Shown one piece after another: positions 25,586 through 33,286 of a DNA stretch of 64,000 bases. Source of the DNA: Rhodanobacter sp. MP7CTX1 (GTDB lineage: Bacteria; Pseudomonadota; Gammaproteobacteria; Xanthomonadales; Rhodanobacteraceae); contig NZ_JACHCN010000004.1 in the NCBI RefSeq assembly GCF_014205795.1, positions 261,028 through 325,027 on the forward strand, in the 5' to 3' direction. A program made the translations under genes and the position numbers. Under the pieces are notes generated by a model. The model had not been told where the DNA came from. It saw only the letters and a list, made by a program, of their open reading frames with translations, and did not search any database. Every line of letters begins with the position of its first letter. Positions within the stretch are counted from its first letter, which is position 1.

Positions 25586-27646
25586 ATGATCCTTGCGTAC
25601 CTTCGTCGATATGCGGGCACGGGACTGCTAGTTGTTGCCCTGCTGCTGGTAAGCGCGATCTACTGGCCCGGGCTCAGTGGTGGCTGGCTGTTCGATGATT
25701 ATCCCAACATCGTCGACAACCACGGTGTGCAGCCGAGCGAAGTGAGCATTCCGGCACTCGTGCGTGCTGCGCTCTCCTCTCCCGCGAGTGACTTCAAGCG
25801 GCCGCTAGTCTCGCTGAGTTTCGGAGCAAATTACCTTGCGGGCGGCCTCGATCCGTATTGGATGAAGTTGACCAATCTGGTCATCCATCTACTGAATGGG
25901 TTGCTGGTGTTTGTACTGGTGAGAGTGTTGCTCCAATCGACTCGTGTAGGACCGCTCCCTGTGCGCGATGGCTCTTCAATCTACGCGACGTCATCGTGCA
26001 GGACCGAGGGAAGCCCTTCGCGCACAGGGTGCGCTCCTACCGGGCAAGACGGCCGCGCCGGGATCATCGCCGCCCTGATAGCCGCCAGCTGGATGCTGTT
26101 GCCGATCAACCTCACCGCGGTGCTGTACGTGGTGCAGCGCATGGAGAGCATGGCGAACCTGTTCGTCCTGCTTGGCCTGATCGGTTACGTTGTCGGTCGT
26201 CGCCGGATGCTTGCCGCAAGCATCCTCACCCCCTCCCCTGCTCGCAGGGAAAGATTGGCGTTGGATCGCTTTTCTCCCGAAAGCCGCGGCTTCACCCTAT
26301 GCCTGCTTAGTATCACCGTGCCCACGGCCGTCGGCCTGCTGGCCAAGGAAACTGCGGTGATGCTGCCGCTGTACGCGCTGCTGGTCGAGTGGATGCTGTT
26401 CCACTTTCGGACTTCGACGGATCGGCGTGACTGGCGGATCATCGGTAGCTTCCTGTTTGTACTCGTGCTGCCGATGGTGATTGGTCTCGGCTGGTTGCTA
26501 CCTTCCCTGCTGAAACCGGCAACCTGGGCCACGCGTGATTTCACCATGGGAATGCGCCTTCTCAGCGAAACGCGCGTCATCGTCGACTATATCCGCTGGA
26601 CGTTGCTGCCGACTTTGAACGCGCTGTCGTTCTATCACGACGATTTTCGGGTATCGACCGGGCTGTTGTCACCCTGGGGCACGCTGGCGTGCTTGGCCTT
26701 TCTTGTGGCCCTTGTGGCGCTGATGCTTTGGCTTCGCACACGTCAACCACTGGCCGCGCTAGGCATAGCATTGTTCCTTGGCTGCCAGTTGCTGACCGGA
26801 ACCGTCCTGCCGTTGGAGCTTATCTACGAACATAGAAATTACTTCGCCAGTTTCGGCCTGCTGCTGACGATCATGCCGCTGCTCGCGGTGTCACGCCCGC
26901 TTTCATTTGCCCGGTCCCGACAAGTGTTGCTGGGGGGACTGTTGTTATGCTGGGCGACACTGACTGCACTCACCGCTTATGCCTGGGGCAGTCCATTGCG
27001 GCTTGCGGAGAATCTGGCTTCGCGCGCCCCACAGTCGCCGCGCGCGCAATACGAGCTGGGTCGCACCTATATCATCTACTCAAAATACGACCCGTCCTCC
27101 CCGTTCACCCAGTTGGCCTATGCACCGTTGGAACGTTCTGCCGCACTGCCCAACTCATCGATCCTACCGGAGCAGGCTTTGATCTTCATGAACTCCCGCA
27201 TGCATCTAGCGCTGAAAGATACGTGGTGGGACAGCCTGATCACCAAGCTGAAAGCTCATGCACCTGGCGTGCAAGATGAAAGTTCACTGGGCGCACTCAC
27301 TCAGTGCGCCCGTGATGAGCAATGTGATTTACCCAAACAGCGCATGGTGGACGCCTACCACGCCGCGTTGTCACACCCCAATCCCAGTTCGCGGTTGTTG
27401 GCAATGTATGGCGACTACGCATGGAATGTTCTGGGCAACAGGACGCTGGGTGAGCAGATGACTGTAGAAGCGATGCGGAACGGTCCAAACGAACCCGCTT
27501 ACCGCATCACGTTAATTCGAATGATGGTGGCACAGGGACAAAGAGTTGAAGCCGATGAACAGCTCCGGGAGCTCGAGCAATTGAACATCGGCGGTCGACT
27601 GGATAGCGACATGGCAAATCTCAAAAAACTGTTTGGCGCGCAGTAA
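25586..27646 (+). CDS. GT-C-type membrane glycosyltransferase-like protein, second copy, with in-frame repeat insertions
   Basis: 686 aa, homologous over its length to the protein at 21854. The first loop has WLFDDYPN (Asp37-Asp38), a later loop YEHRNYFAS, and a soluble helical C-terminal region begins at about residue 470. Two stretches lack counterparts in the first copy and are coded by dispersed repeats: residues about 120-152 (family D) and about 212-234 (family C). The first insertion falls between membrane helices at a predicted loop. The frame stays open, so the gene may still work. It follows the second pilin by 139 bp and probably modifies it. Confidence 0.72.
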   Translation: MILAYLRRYAGTGLLVVALLLVSAIYWPGLSGGWLFDDYPNIVDNHGVQPSEVSIPALVRAALSSPASDFKRPLVSLSFGANYLAGGLDPYWMKLTNLVIHLLNGLLVFVLVRVLLQSTRVGPLPVRDGSSIYATSSCRTEGSPSRTGCAPTGQDGRAGIIAALIAASWMLLPINLTAVLYVVQRMESMANLFVLLGLIGYVVGRRRMLAASILTPSPARRERLALDRFSPESRGFTLCLLSITVPTAVGLLAKETAVMLPLYALLVEWMLFHFRTSTDRRDWRIIGSFLFVLVLPMVIGLGWLLPSLLKPATWATRDFTMGMRLLSETRVIVDYIRWTLLPTLNALSFYHDDFRVSTGLLSPWGTLACLAFLVALVALMLWLRTRQPLAALGIALFLGCQLLTGTVLPLELIYEHRNYFASFGLLLTIMPLLAVSRPLSFARSRQVLLGGLLLCWATLTALTAYAWGSPLRLAENLASRAPQSPRAQYELGRTYIIYSKYDPSSPFTQLAYAPLERSAALPNSSILPEQALIFMNSRMHLALKDTWWDSLITKLKAHAPGVQDESSLGALTQCARDEQCDLPKQRMVDAYHAALSHPNPSSRLLAMYGDYAWNVLGNRTLGEQMTVEAMRNGPNEPAYRITLIRMMVAQGQRVEADEQLRELEQLNIGGRLDSDMANLKKLFGAQ
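25944..26040. repeat. Palindromic repeat pair, family D, inside the second GT-C gene
   Basis: Inverted arms at 25944-25970 and 26017-26040 (second arm CGCGCACAGGGTGCGCTCCT). The element keeps the reading frame and adds about 32 codons. Confidence 0.88.
26220..26287. repeat. Family C repeat arm inside the second GT-C gene
   Basis: CCCCTCCCCTGCTCGCAGGG followed by a diverged GATTGGCGTTGGATCGCTTTTC tail, recognisable from intergenic copies at 7.7, 50.3 and 59.1 kb. It interrupts the alignment with the first GT-C copy and keeps the frame. Confidence 0.75.
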
Positions 27647-27699
27647 TCATCGCTCTATTGCATACTGCAGACTGCAACCTTGATCGCCTGAATCGCTCG

Positions 27700-27930
27700 A
27701 TGGATCAGCCTGATTTCCTCGATTTTGCCACACCGGATATCCAAGAGGCCGAGATCGCTGAGGTGGAAGCGTGCATGCGCTCGGCCTCGCTGGGCACAAG
27801 CCCACGCGTCGTTCGCTTTGAGCAGGATTTCGCCAGTCATCAAGTGAGTTTTCCAACATCAACCAAATTGAGCGACAGCGAGTTGGAACGGGTAATCAAC
27901 CTTATGAAGGTCACCCTTGAAAAAAATTGA
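27700..27930 (+). pseudogene. DegT-type aminotransferase with large internal deletion
   Basis: The 76-codon frame joins the two ends of an aminotransferase. Residues 1-45 (FLDFATPDIQEAEIAEVEACMRSASLGTSPRV) match the N terminus of the intact DegT protein at 33287-34462, and the last 30 (VSFPTSTKLSDSELERVINL) match its C terminus. Some 300 residues, including the PLP-lysine region, are gone. The frame is kept across the junction near 27840. The product cannot be catalytic. The next gene starts 4 nt inside its stop or 27 nt after it. Confidence 0.85.
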
Positions 27931-27956
27931 AACCACTCTCAGTGCAAACATCGCCA

Positions 27957-28907
27957 ATGTCGACACCGTTTAGCCGATTTCTACTCGGCCGCCCTGTGCG
28001 GCTCGCGTTGACCAGCGTGGCGATTGGTGCGCTTCTCTTCGCCAGCTGGCGTTATCGGGTCTCCATAGCTGACATCCTGGCCAAAGCCAATCTTTGGCTA
28101 CTGGGTCTGTCCACCATGCTGGCGCTGTTGGCGAACTATTTGACGGGACTTCCATTCAATAACTTTCTCAAGCAGTTCGGCATAAATGTACCCAACTGGA
28201 AAACCTGCTACCTGCAGCTGGTAGTGCAGGTGACCAAGTACGTTCCAGGAAATGTCTGGGGCGCAATCCTTCAGGCGCAGCTTCTTGACAGCTCCCGGAT
28301 CGGCGCCATATTTCTGGCTGGCATCGATACCAGTGTTTTTTACATGATGACACTGAGCACGACAGGCCTGGCACTACTGGTTTATAGCCATCATCCCCTC
28401 GCTGCTGGATTGATCGCCGTCACCGGCTGGCTGATCTCAGCCCGGGTAGCCTCATCCGCATGGCTTGCCCGCTCCGTTGGCTGGATCGCGCGACTGCTCG
28501 GAAGGACCCTGCACATTGTTTTGAGCAAGCCGACAACGGGAGAAATCGGTCGCCTGTTCACGTGGGCCATGCTCCATGCAATTGCACAAGCCGGCTCTGT
28601 AATAATCTTGTTGATCGCCGTTACCCACTACACCGCCGGCGATATTCTGATTGGCACGGCGAGCATTTGTCTTGCGTGGGTTGTTGGCACGATGGCCATC
28701 ATCATTCCCAGCGGGCTTGGCGTTCGGGAATTCGCGTTTGTTGCTCTCGCTACCATGTTCCATGTTTCGGCAGACACACAATCTCTTGCGGCTATCGCCA
28801 TAGTTGCGCGTGTCGCACAGACATTGCCCGATATTTTCGCGGCCGTCATAGTCGCAGGAACAGAAATCATCCGACCAACGCAAGCATCCAGCATCGACAT
28901 CCGCTGA
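27957..28907 (+). CDS. Flippase-like membrane protein (LPG synthase TM / UPF0104 family)
   Basis: 316 aa from ATG 27957; a TTG at 27927 overlapping the previous stop would add 10 residues. Seven to eight transmembrane helices. Family signatures are QLVVQVTKYVPGNVWGAI and MAIIIPSGLGVREFAFVALA. Members include the membrane half of MprF and many proteins in polysaccharide or glycolipid clusters, where they are thought to move lipid-linked intermediates across the membrane. Its place among glycosyltransferases here supports such a role, but none is shown. Last plus-strand gene before the opposed sugar operon. Confidence 0.8.
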   Translation: MSTPFSRFLLGRPVRLALTSVAIGALLFASWRYRVSIADILAKANLWLLGLSTMLALLANYLTGLPFNNFLKQFGINVPNWKTCYLQLVVQVTKYVPGNVWGAILQAQLLDSSRIGAIFLAGIDTSVFYMMTLSTTGLALLVYSHHPLAAGLIAVTGWLISARVASSAWLARSVGWIARLLGRTLHIVLSKPTTGEIGRLFTWAMLHAIAQAGSVIILLIAVTHYTAGDILIGTASICLAWVVGTMAIIIPSGLGVREFAFVALATMFHVSADTQSLAAIAIVARVAQTLPDIFAAVIVAGTEIIRPTQASSIDIR

Positions 28908-28925
28908 GAACCAACTACTACTAGG

Positions 28926-29468
28926 TCAATCAAATGCTGTGTCGATCGGCCGTATCTTGCGCGCGGGCACGCCGGCGTGTACGGCCGCAGAGCATAGGCT
29001 GCACCTCACAAGCGCCATCGCACCCACCACCGCTCGATCACCTATCTCAACACCTGAAAGCACCACGGAGCCGGTACCAATCCAGCAATACTCGCCAATT
29101 CGGACAGCGCCTACAGACTTCGGAAAATCCCGGGTTAGCGGCGAATCATGAAACGAACCCGGGTCATTGTGAGTGATGATCGATACACGTGGAGATAGTG
29201 TAGCCCCCCTCGCGAGGAGCACCTTGCCCTCAAGGTCAATAAGACATCCGGGGCCTATATAAACATCATCTCCCAGCGTGAGATTGGAGAATCCACGACT
29301 AAGATTGATGAATTGGCACTCGTTAACCCGAACATTACGCCCAATCTTTGCCCCCAGCAATGCGAGCAGTCGCGCACGCAGTCGCGGCAAAATACACCAT
29401 CGAAGCAACTTCTCGATGATGAGAAATGTTGCATTGCGCACTCTAGCAATCATCGCATCGATCAACAT
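28926..29468 (-). CDS. Hexapeptide-repeat (left-handed beta-helix) acyltransferase
   Basis: 180 aa. A helical N terminus is followed by hexapeptide turns: NLTLGDDVYIGPGCLIDL, then the catalytic-loop His region SIITHNDPGSF, and VRIGEYCWIGTGSVVLSGVEIGDRAVVGA with the usual VxAGVPARKI ending. This is the WbbJ/WcaF/NodL type, which O- or N-acetylates sugars from acetyl-CoA. It is the last gene of the minus-strand glycan operon, 16 bp after the methyltransferase stop. Probable job: decorate the glycan. Confidence 0.88.
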   Translation of the reverse strand: MLIDAMIARVRNATFLIIEKLLRWCILPRLRARLLALLGAKIGRNVRVNECQFINLSRGFSNLTLGDDVYIGPGCLIDLEGKVLLARGATLSPRVSIITHNDPGSFHDSPLTRDFPKSVGAVRIGEYCWIGTGSVVLSGVEIGDRAVVGAMALVRCSLCSAAVHAGVPARKIRPIDTAFD

Positions 29469-29483
29469 TTTAAGAGGGGCAGT

Positions 29484-30251
29484 CTAATTGGGCAGCGCAA
29501 CCTTTTTACGTAATATCCATATGTATCCCGGAAAAGCCCAATATGCGAAGCGCGATAGCAGCTTGGCAAATATCATCTTGCTCCTGGATTTAATCATGTA
29601 ATCGGCATGATAACGCGCAGGGTTTGCCAATAGCCGCCGAGTGTAGTCTTCGATGGCCAAGCCAGCAGCCAATCGCCGCAGTCCTGAAAGGGTCATATGC
29701 CTCTCATGATAGTACTGTCCTCGGCCACACCATCTAAGATAATGGTTCGCCCAACTCAGCGGCATAACAGACAGGAACGGCAGGTGGTAATGCTGTTCCA
29801 TGATGCATAGCCGGTTGGTCGCGGCGAAGTAGCACACGCCATCTGGCGCGAGTACACGGCTGATTTCGGCCATCATCCGCGCCGGATCGGGCACGTGCTC
29901 ATAGACCTGTGAGCAGACCACCACATCGAAGCTTTGATCGGGAAAATCCAAGGCCATCGCATCGCCAAGACGGAACTGAAGATTGGCATGCGAGCAGTGT
30001 ACCTGTGCGGACTTAATGGCACCTTGGTCGATATCAATGCCGACCACAGATCCGGCCTGCTCGGCCAGCACCTCATCGATCAGACCCGTAGAGCAACCGA
30101 CGTTCAATACGCGCGATTGGGCAATCATGCCCTCACCCAGAGCGTCTTGCAACACTGCGAGCATGGTCAATGCCTTGCGTCTGCGCCCTTCAGCAGAGTG
30201 CATCGCTGCGTTGTCTTTGGAAAAATCGTATTGGTAGCCGCGCGCGCTCAA
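29484..30251 (-). CDS. Class I SAM-dependent methyltransferase
   Basis: 255 aa if it starts at the TTG at 30251, which overlaps the upstream TGA (TTGA). Longer upstream readings would run deep into the previous gene. Motif I is VLNVGCSTGLIDEVLAEQAG, motif II VVGIDID, with FDVVVCSQVYEHVPDPARMM following, the layout of Methyltransf_11/UbiG-like enzymes. The C-terminal region is hydrophobic-aromatic and may touch the membrane. Likely substrate a sugar or lipid-linked sugar because all neighbours are glycan genes. Confidence 0.85.
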   Translation of the reverse strand: MSARGYQYDFSKDNAAMHSAEGRRRKALTMLAVLQDALGEGMIAQSRVLNVGCSTGLIDEVLAEQAGSVVGIDIDQGAIKSAQVHCSHANLQFRLGDAMALDFPDQSFDVVVCSQVYEHVPDPARMMAEISRVLAPDGVCYFAATNRLCIMEQHYHLPFLSVMPLSWANHYLRWCGRGQYYHERHMTLSGLRRLAAGLAIEDYTRRLLANPARYHADYMIKSRSKMIFAKLLSRFAYWAFPGYIWILRKKVALPN

Positions 30252-31411
30252 GCAACCTCCGAGGGAATCATTTCTCCGAAACCCAATTGAACACATAGTT
30301 GCCGGGTATTGATCAAGAGCTGACGGGCACACTCTTCCATTCCTGCCGAAAAGTGTGCGGGTGACTGACCCACTGCTGTCCGTAAGGCATTCGCAAAGGC
30401 CGCGGCGTCGACTCGGGAAGCCAATACACCGACACCCCACTGGGTGATGAGTGCAGGCAAGTCCCCGACCGGCATCGAGACGACCGGCAACTCCATCTTC
30501 ATCGCATCGGAAAACACCACAGGAATACTTTCAATGCGGGAAGGGATCAAGAGGTAGTCCGCCTCAGATAATGCTGCAGTGGCTTGTTCGCGATCCAAGA
30601 ATCCGCTCAAGCGCAACGGTCGGCCTTCCGCCAGAAGGGCGCCAACTTTCTCGCGCACCAAACCCTCCATCGGGCCACCACCAGCGATATGAACCTCGCT
30701 AATGCGTGACCAGCTACCACCATCCAGTAGCATCAACGCCTCAAGCAGCAAGTCGATGCCCTTGTTGATATGCCATCGCCCAAGGAACAACAAGCGATAC
30801 GGGGGCAACGAAGTCAGCGGCCGCTCACGCCGCCCATTGAGGCGCCGTGAGCTGGGCAGAAACTCGAATGATCTTCCACTGATACGAGCGGCATCCCGAC
30901 CCAACTGCATGCCATCTGCATAACGACATGCCGCACCGCGAATTACGCTGCGCAATACTGTGCGCACCCCGGGAATGCGCCCTAACGACCAGATATCGCT
31001 ACCCAAAGCCCATACCGAATAGGGCACGCCACTGGCGCGTGCTGCGCTTCGCGCCCAGTACCCAGATGGAAGCGCCCATAAAGCCAGTATGTGTACCGTT
31101 GGACCGGCCTCAGCGGCGTCCCGGGTTGCCTTGGCACCCGCACGCAACACGCGGAGTGTATCGCGCACTTCTGCGGGTCGCCACGGCTTGAGGGTGGACA
31201 ACGGGCGGGATGGTGATTCGTAGCGAAACACCTCGACATTGTCTGCCCACATCTCACGAATCGATAGCGCACCGGGAGCAACAACACGAACCGGAACATG
31301 GCGCGCTAGTGCCTCGGCCAGATCGCTGACGAACGATCCGGCTGCCTCGCTGCCATCACCCTTGATCGGAAATGAAGTCGTGACCAACACGAGCGCGGGT
31401 GGCGCATTCAT
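30248..31411 (-). CDS. Glycosyltransferase family 4 (GT-B fold)
   Basis: 387 aa from ATG 31411, which overlaps the upstream stop as ATGA. N-terminal VTTSFPIKGDGSEAAGSFVSDLAEAL is a Gly-rich acceptor-side loop; the C-terminal half has LLFLGRWHINKGIDLLLEAL and the nucleotide-sugar site ADYLLIPSRIESIPVVFSDAMKMELPVV, with the E-x7-E pattern reduced to E...D. Cytoplasmic retaining transferase, sugar unknown. Its Cys/His-free N region and Trp-rich PSGYWARSAARASGVPYSVWALGSD motif are usual for O-antigen GT4 enzymes. Confidence 0.88.
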   Translation of the reverse strand: MNAPPALVLVTTSFPIKGDGSEAAGSFVSDLAEALARHVPVRVVAPGALSIREMWADNVEVFRYESPSRPLSTLKPWRPAEVRDTLRVLRAGAKATRDAAEAGPTVHILALWALPSGYWARSAARASGVPYSVWALGSDIWSLGRIPGVRTVLRSVIRGAACRYADGMQLGRDAARISGRSFEFLPSSRRLNGRRERPLTSLPPYRLLFLGRWHINKGIDLLLEALMLLDGGSWSRISEVHIAGGGPMEGLVREKVGALLAEGRPLRLSGFLDREQATAALSEADYLLIPSRIESIPVVFSDAMKMELPVVSMPVGDLPALITQWGVGVLASRVDAAAFANALRTAVGQSPAHFSAGMEECARQLLINTRQLCVQLGFGEMIPSEVA

Positions 31412-32136
31412 GGTTTGCTCGCCGTCAGCCGGTAGCCAACGGTGATGGCGTCCCATGACGGCAGCAGGCGCCCACCCAGCCAGGCGACCAGGTTAATCAC
31501 GGGAATCGCAGCAATCACAAGGGGCAGCAAAAGCAATCCCGGGCTGCGTCGTTGTATGGCTCGCAAAGACATGCCGCCCAACGCAAGACAACAGATCAGC
31601 CCCGCAGTCTCTGCAGAACCGAGTGCCGGTAGCATGACATCCACTCGCAGGCCCGCCGCTTCTACGTCGCGCGCCAGCCCGTGAATGGTCAGGCGTTGGT
31701 AATCGTGCGGCGCATCGTGGACCGGATAGAGAAACGGCATTGTCAGTAGCAACCGCCCTTGCGGGCGAAGCACACGGGCGATTTCCTGCAGCGCTTCACG
31801 TGGCCTGTGCAGATGCTCCATGACTTCAAGGATAACCACCGTATCGACCGAGTCATCCGTCAGCGGAACACTGCTCGCATCCGCAAATAAATCGGGTCGT
31901 GAGCCATACATATGCTTGCCGGTGGCAAGATAGTCCAGGCCGATGTATTCACTGCCTTGCGGAAGGTGCTGCTCAATCCAGCGATCCGCGCAACCGATGT
32001 CCAAGACACGACCGGCGGCGGATCCGGCGACCCAATCGGCAGTGCCTTTGTTGTCACCGAGCAACCACTGCGGATGCAGTGGAGTGCGCCGCAGATACCT
32101 TACGACTCGGGGCGCCGGTCCGGCACAGGTACTCAA
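31408..32136 (-). CDS. SAM-dependent methyltransferase with C-terminal membrane segment
   Basis: 242 aa beginning with TTG inside the GT2 stop (TTGA overlap). Motif I VLDIGCADRWIEQHLP, then YIGLDYLATG and VDTVVILEVMEHLHRPREALQEI. A hydrophobic stretch (LLLLPLVIAAIPVINLVAWL) at about 205-225 suggests membrane attachment. Enzymes of this type are common in O-antigen and exopolysaccharide loci. Second gene of the tightly overlapped GT2-MT-GT4-MT-acetyltransferase operon. Confidence 0.83.
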   Translation of the reverse strand: MSTCAGPAPRVVRYLRRTPLHPQWLLGDNKGTADWVAGSAAGRVLDIGCADRWIEQHLPQGSEYIGLDYLATGKHMYGSRPDLFADASSVPLTDDSVDTVVILEVMEHLHRPREALQEIARVLRPQGRLLLTMPFLYPVHDAPHDYQRLTIHGLARDVEAAGLRVDVMLPALGSAETAGLICCLALGGMSLRAIQRRSPGLLLLPLVIAAIPVINLVAWLGGRLLPSWDAITVGYRLTASKP

Positions 32137-32993
32137 TTATGGTCACTCTTGCTATAAATCAGCGACGTGATCTGTTCGGAAATCAAGCCAATCAAGAACA
32201 CGATGACTGAAGCACTGAGCAACAACGCGCTCATGTTTGTGAGGCGATGAACCGTTACGAACGTATACACGTAGTAGGCAAGTCCGAGCAGAAAAAACAT
32301 CACACTGGTCGGCACGAAGAGCTTCAATGGCGAGTACAGCGTGGCGATCTTGAAAATGATCAGCAAGAAACGGATGCCATCGCGCAGCGGCTTGATATGG
32401 CTCTTGCCGACGCGCTGACCAGCCTTGATCGGCACGTAGGCGACCGGGTAGGCGCTGCGGAAGAATGCCATGGTGCTTGTGGTGGGATAGGAAAACCCAT
32501 TCGGCAGCAGGTGCAGGAATTCGCGGAACTTGTTCGCACGTACGGCACGGAAGCCGGAGGTGAGATCAAGTACGGGGTGGCCAGTCATGCGGGTGGCCAG
32601 CCAGTTGTATAAGGTATTGGCCAGACCGCGACCCACACCAGCCTGGCTGCCCCAGTCGCGGGCGCCGACCACCATGTCGTAGCCCTCGTCCAGCTTTGCG
32701 AGCAGGCGTGCGATATCGCCTGGATCGTGCTGACCGTCGCCGTCCATGAACACGAGAATGTCGCCGGTTGCGGCGCGTGCACCGCGCTTGATCGCCGCAC
32801 CGTTACCCATGGAATACGGTGAGGACAGGCATTCGACGCCGCTGTTGCTGCAGATGCTACGGGTGTCATCCGTAGAACCGTCGTCAACCACGATGATTTC
32901 AGCGTCGGGGTGCGCGGCACGCAGTCGCGGCAGCAGGGCGTTCAGCGCTGGCGCTTCGTTCTTGGCGGGCAGGATGATGCTTAGACGGTTCAA
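32133..32993 (-). CDS. Glycosyltransferase family 2, polyprenyl-phosphate type (GtrB/ArnC-like)
   Basis: 286 aa from TTG 32993, which has GGGGGAG 9-10 nt upstream; no ATG fits. The GT-A fold shows LSIILPAKNEAPALN, VVDDGSTDDT, and DILVFMDGDGQHDP with the DxD-type metal site. Two C-terminal transmembrane helices (about 225-280) match transferases that load a sugar onto undecaprenyl phosphate (GtrB, ArnC, DPM1). Such a lipid-linked sugar is the donor that GT-C enzymes use on the periplasmic side, which fits the neighbouring GT-C proteins. First gene of the operon. Confidence 0.88.
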   Translation of the reverse strand: MNRLSIILPAKNEAPALNALLPRLRAAHPDAEIIVVDDGSTDDTRSICSNSGVECLSSPYSMGNGAAIKRGARAATGDILVFMDGDGQHDPGDIARLLAKLDEGYDMVVGARDWGSQAGVGRGLANTLYNWLATRMTGHPVLDLTSGFRAVRANKFREFLHLLPNGFSYPTTSTMAFFRSAYPVAYVPIKAGQRVGKSHIKPLRDGIRFLLIIFKIATLYSPLKLFVPTSVMFFLLGLAYYVYTFVTVHRLTNMSALLLSASVIVFLIGLISEQITSLIYSKSDHN

Positions 32994-33133
32994 CAGGAGG
33001 CTCCCCCGGATGGTTGGGAGATGATAGCGTGAAGCTTGAGTGATGGCTGGTGAAGTGCGTCGAGACACTCACATTCCAATGCGTTGAACGGGGGCTTTCA
33101 ACAGCCACGGGCTGGTGAAACCAGAAGAGCCTT

Positions 33134-33207
33134 GTCAACAGCGAAGCTGGTCATCCATATTGACTTTCGCGACCGCGGCATGGATGAACAGCTTCGCTGT
33201 GGAAAAG
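33134..33207. repeat. Inverted repeat, family E
   Basis: Arms CAACAGCGAAGCTGGTCATCCAT (about 33136-33158) and its inverse ATGGATGAACAGCTTCGCTGTGG (about 33180-33203). It lies in the 290-bp gap between the GT2 start and the DegT stop, on the upstream side of the glycan operon. A related arm is at about 6105. Confidence 0.75.
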
Positions 33208-33286
33208 CGCCTCCGGCCTTCGCTGGGTTGACGGTGGCCTCGTGGGCAGTTTCGAGTTCGAACCGTCCACCAACTGCCGCAGGGCT

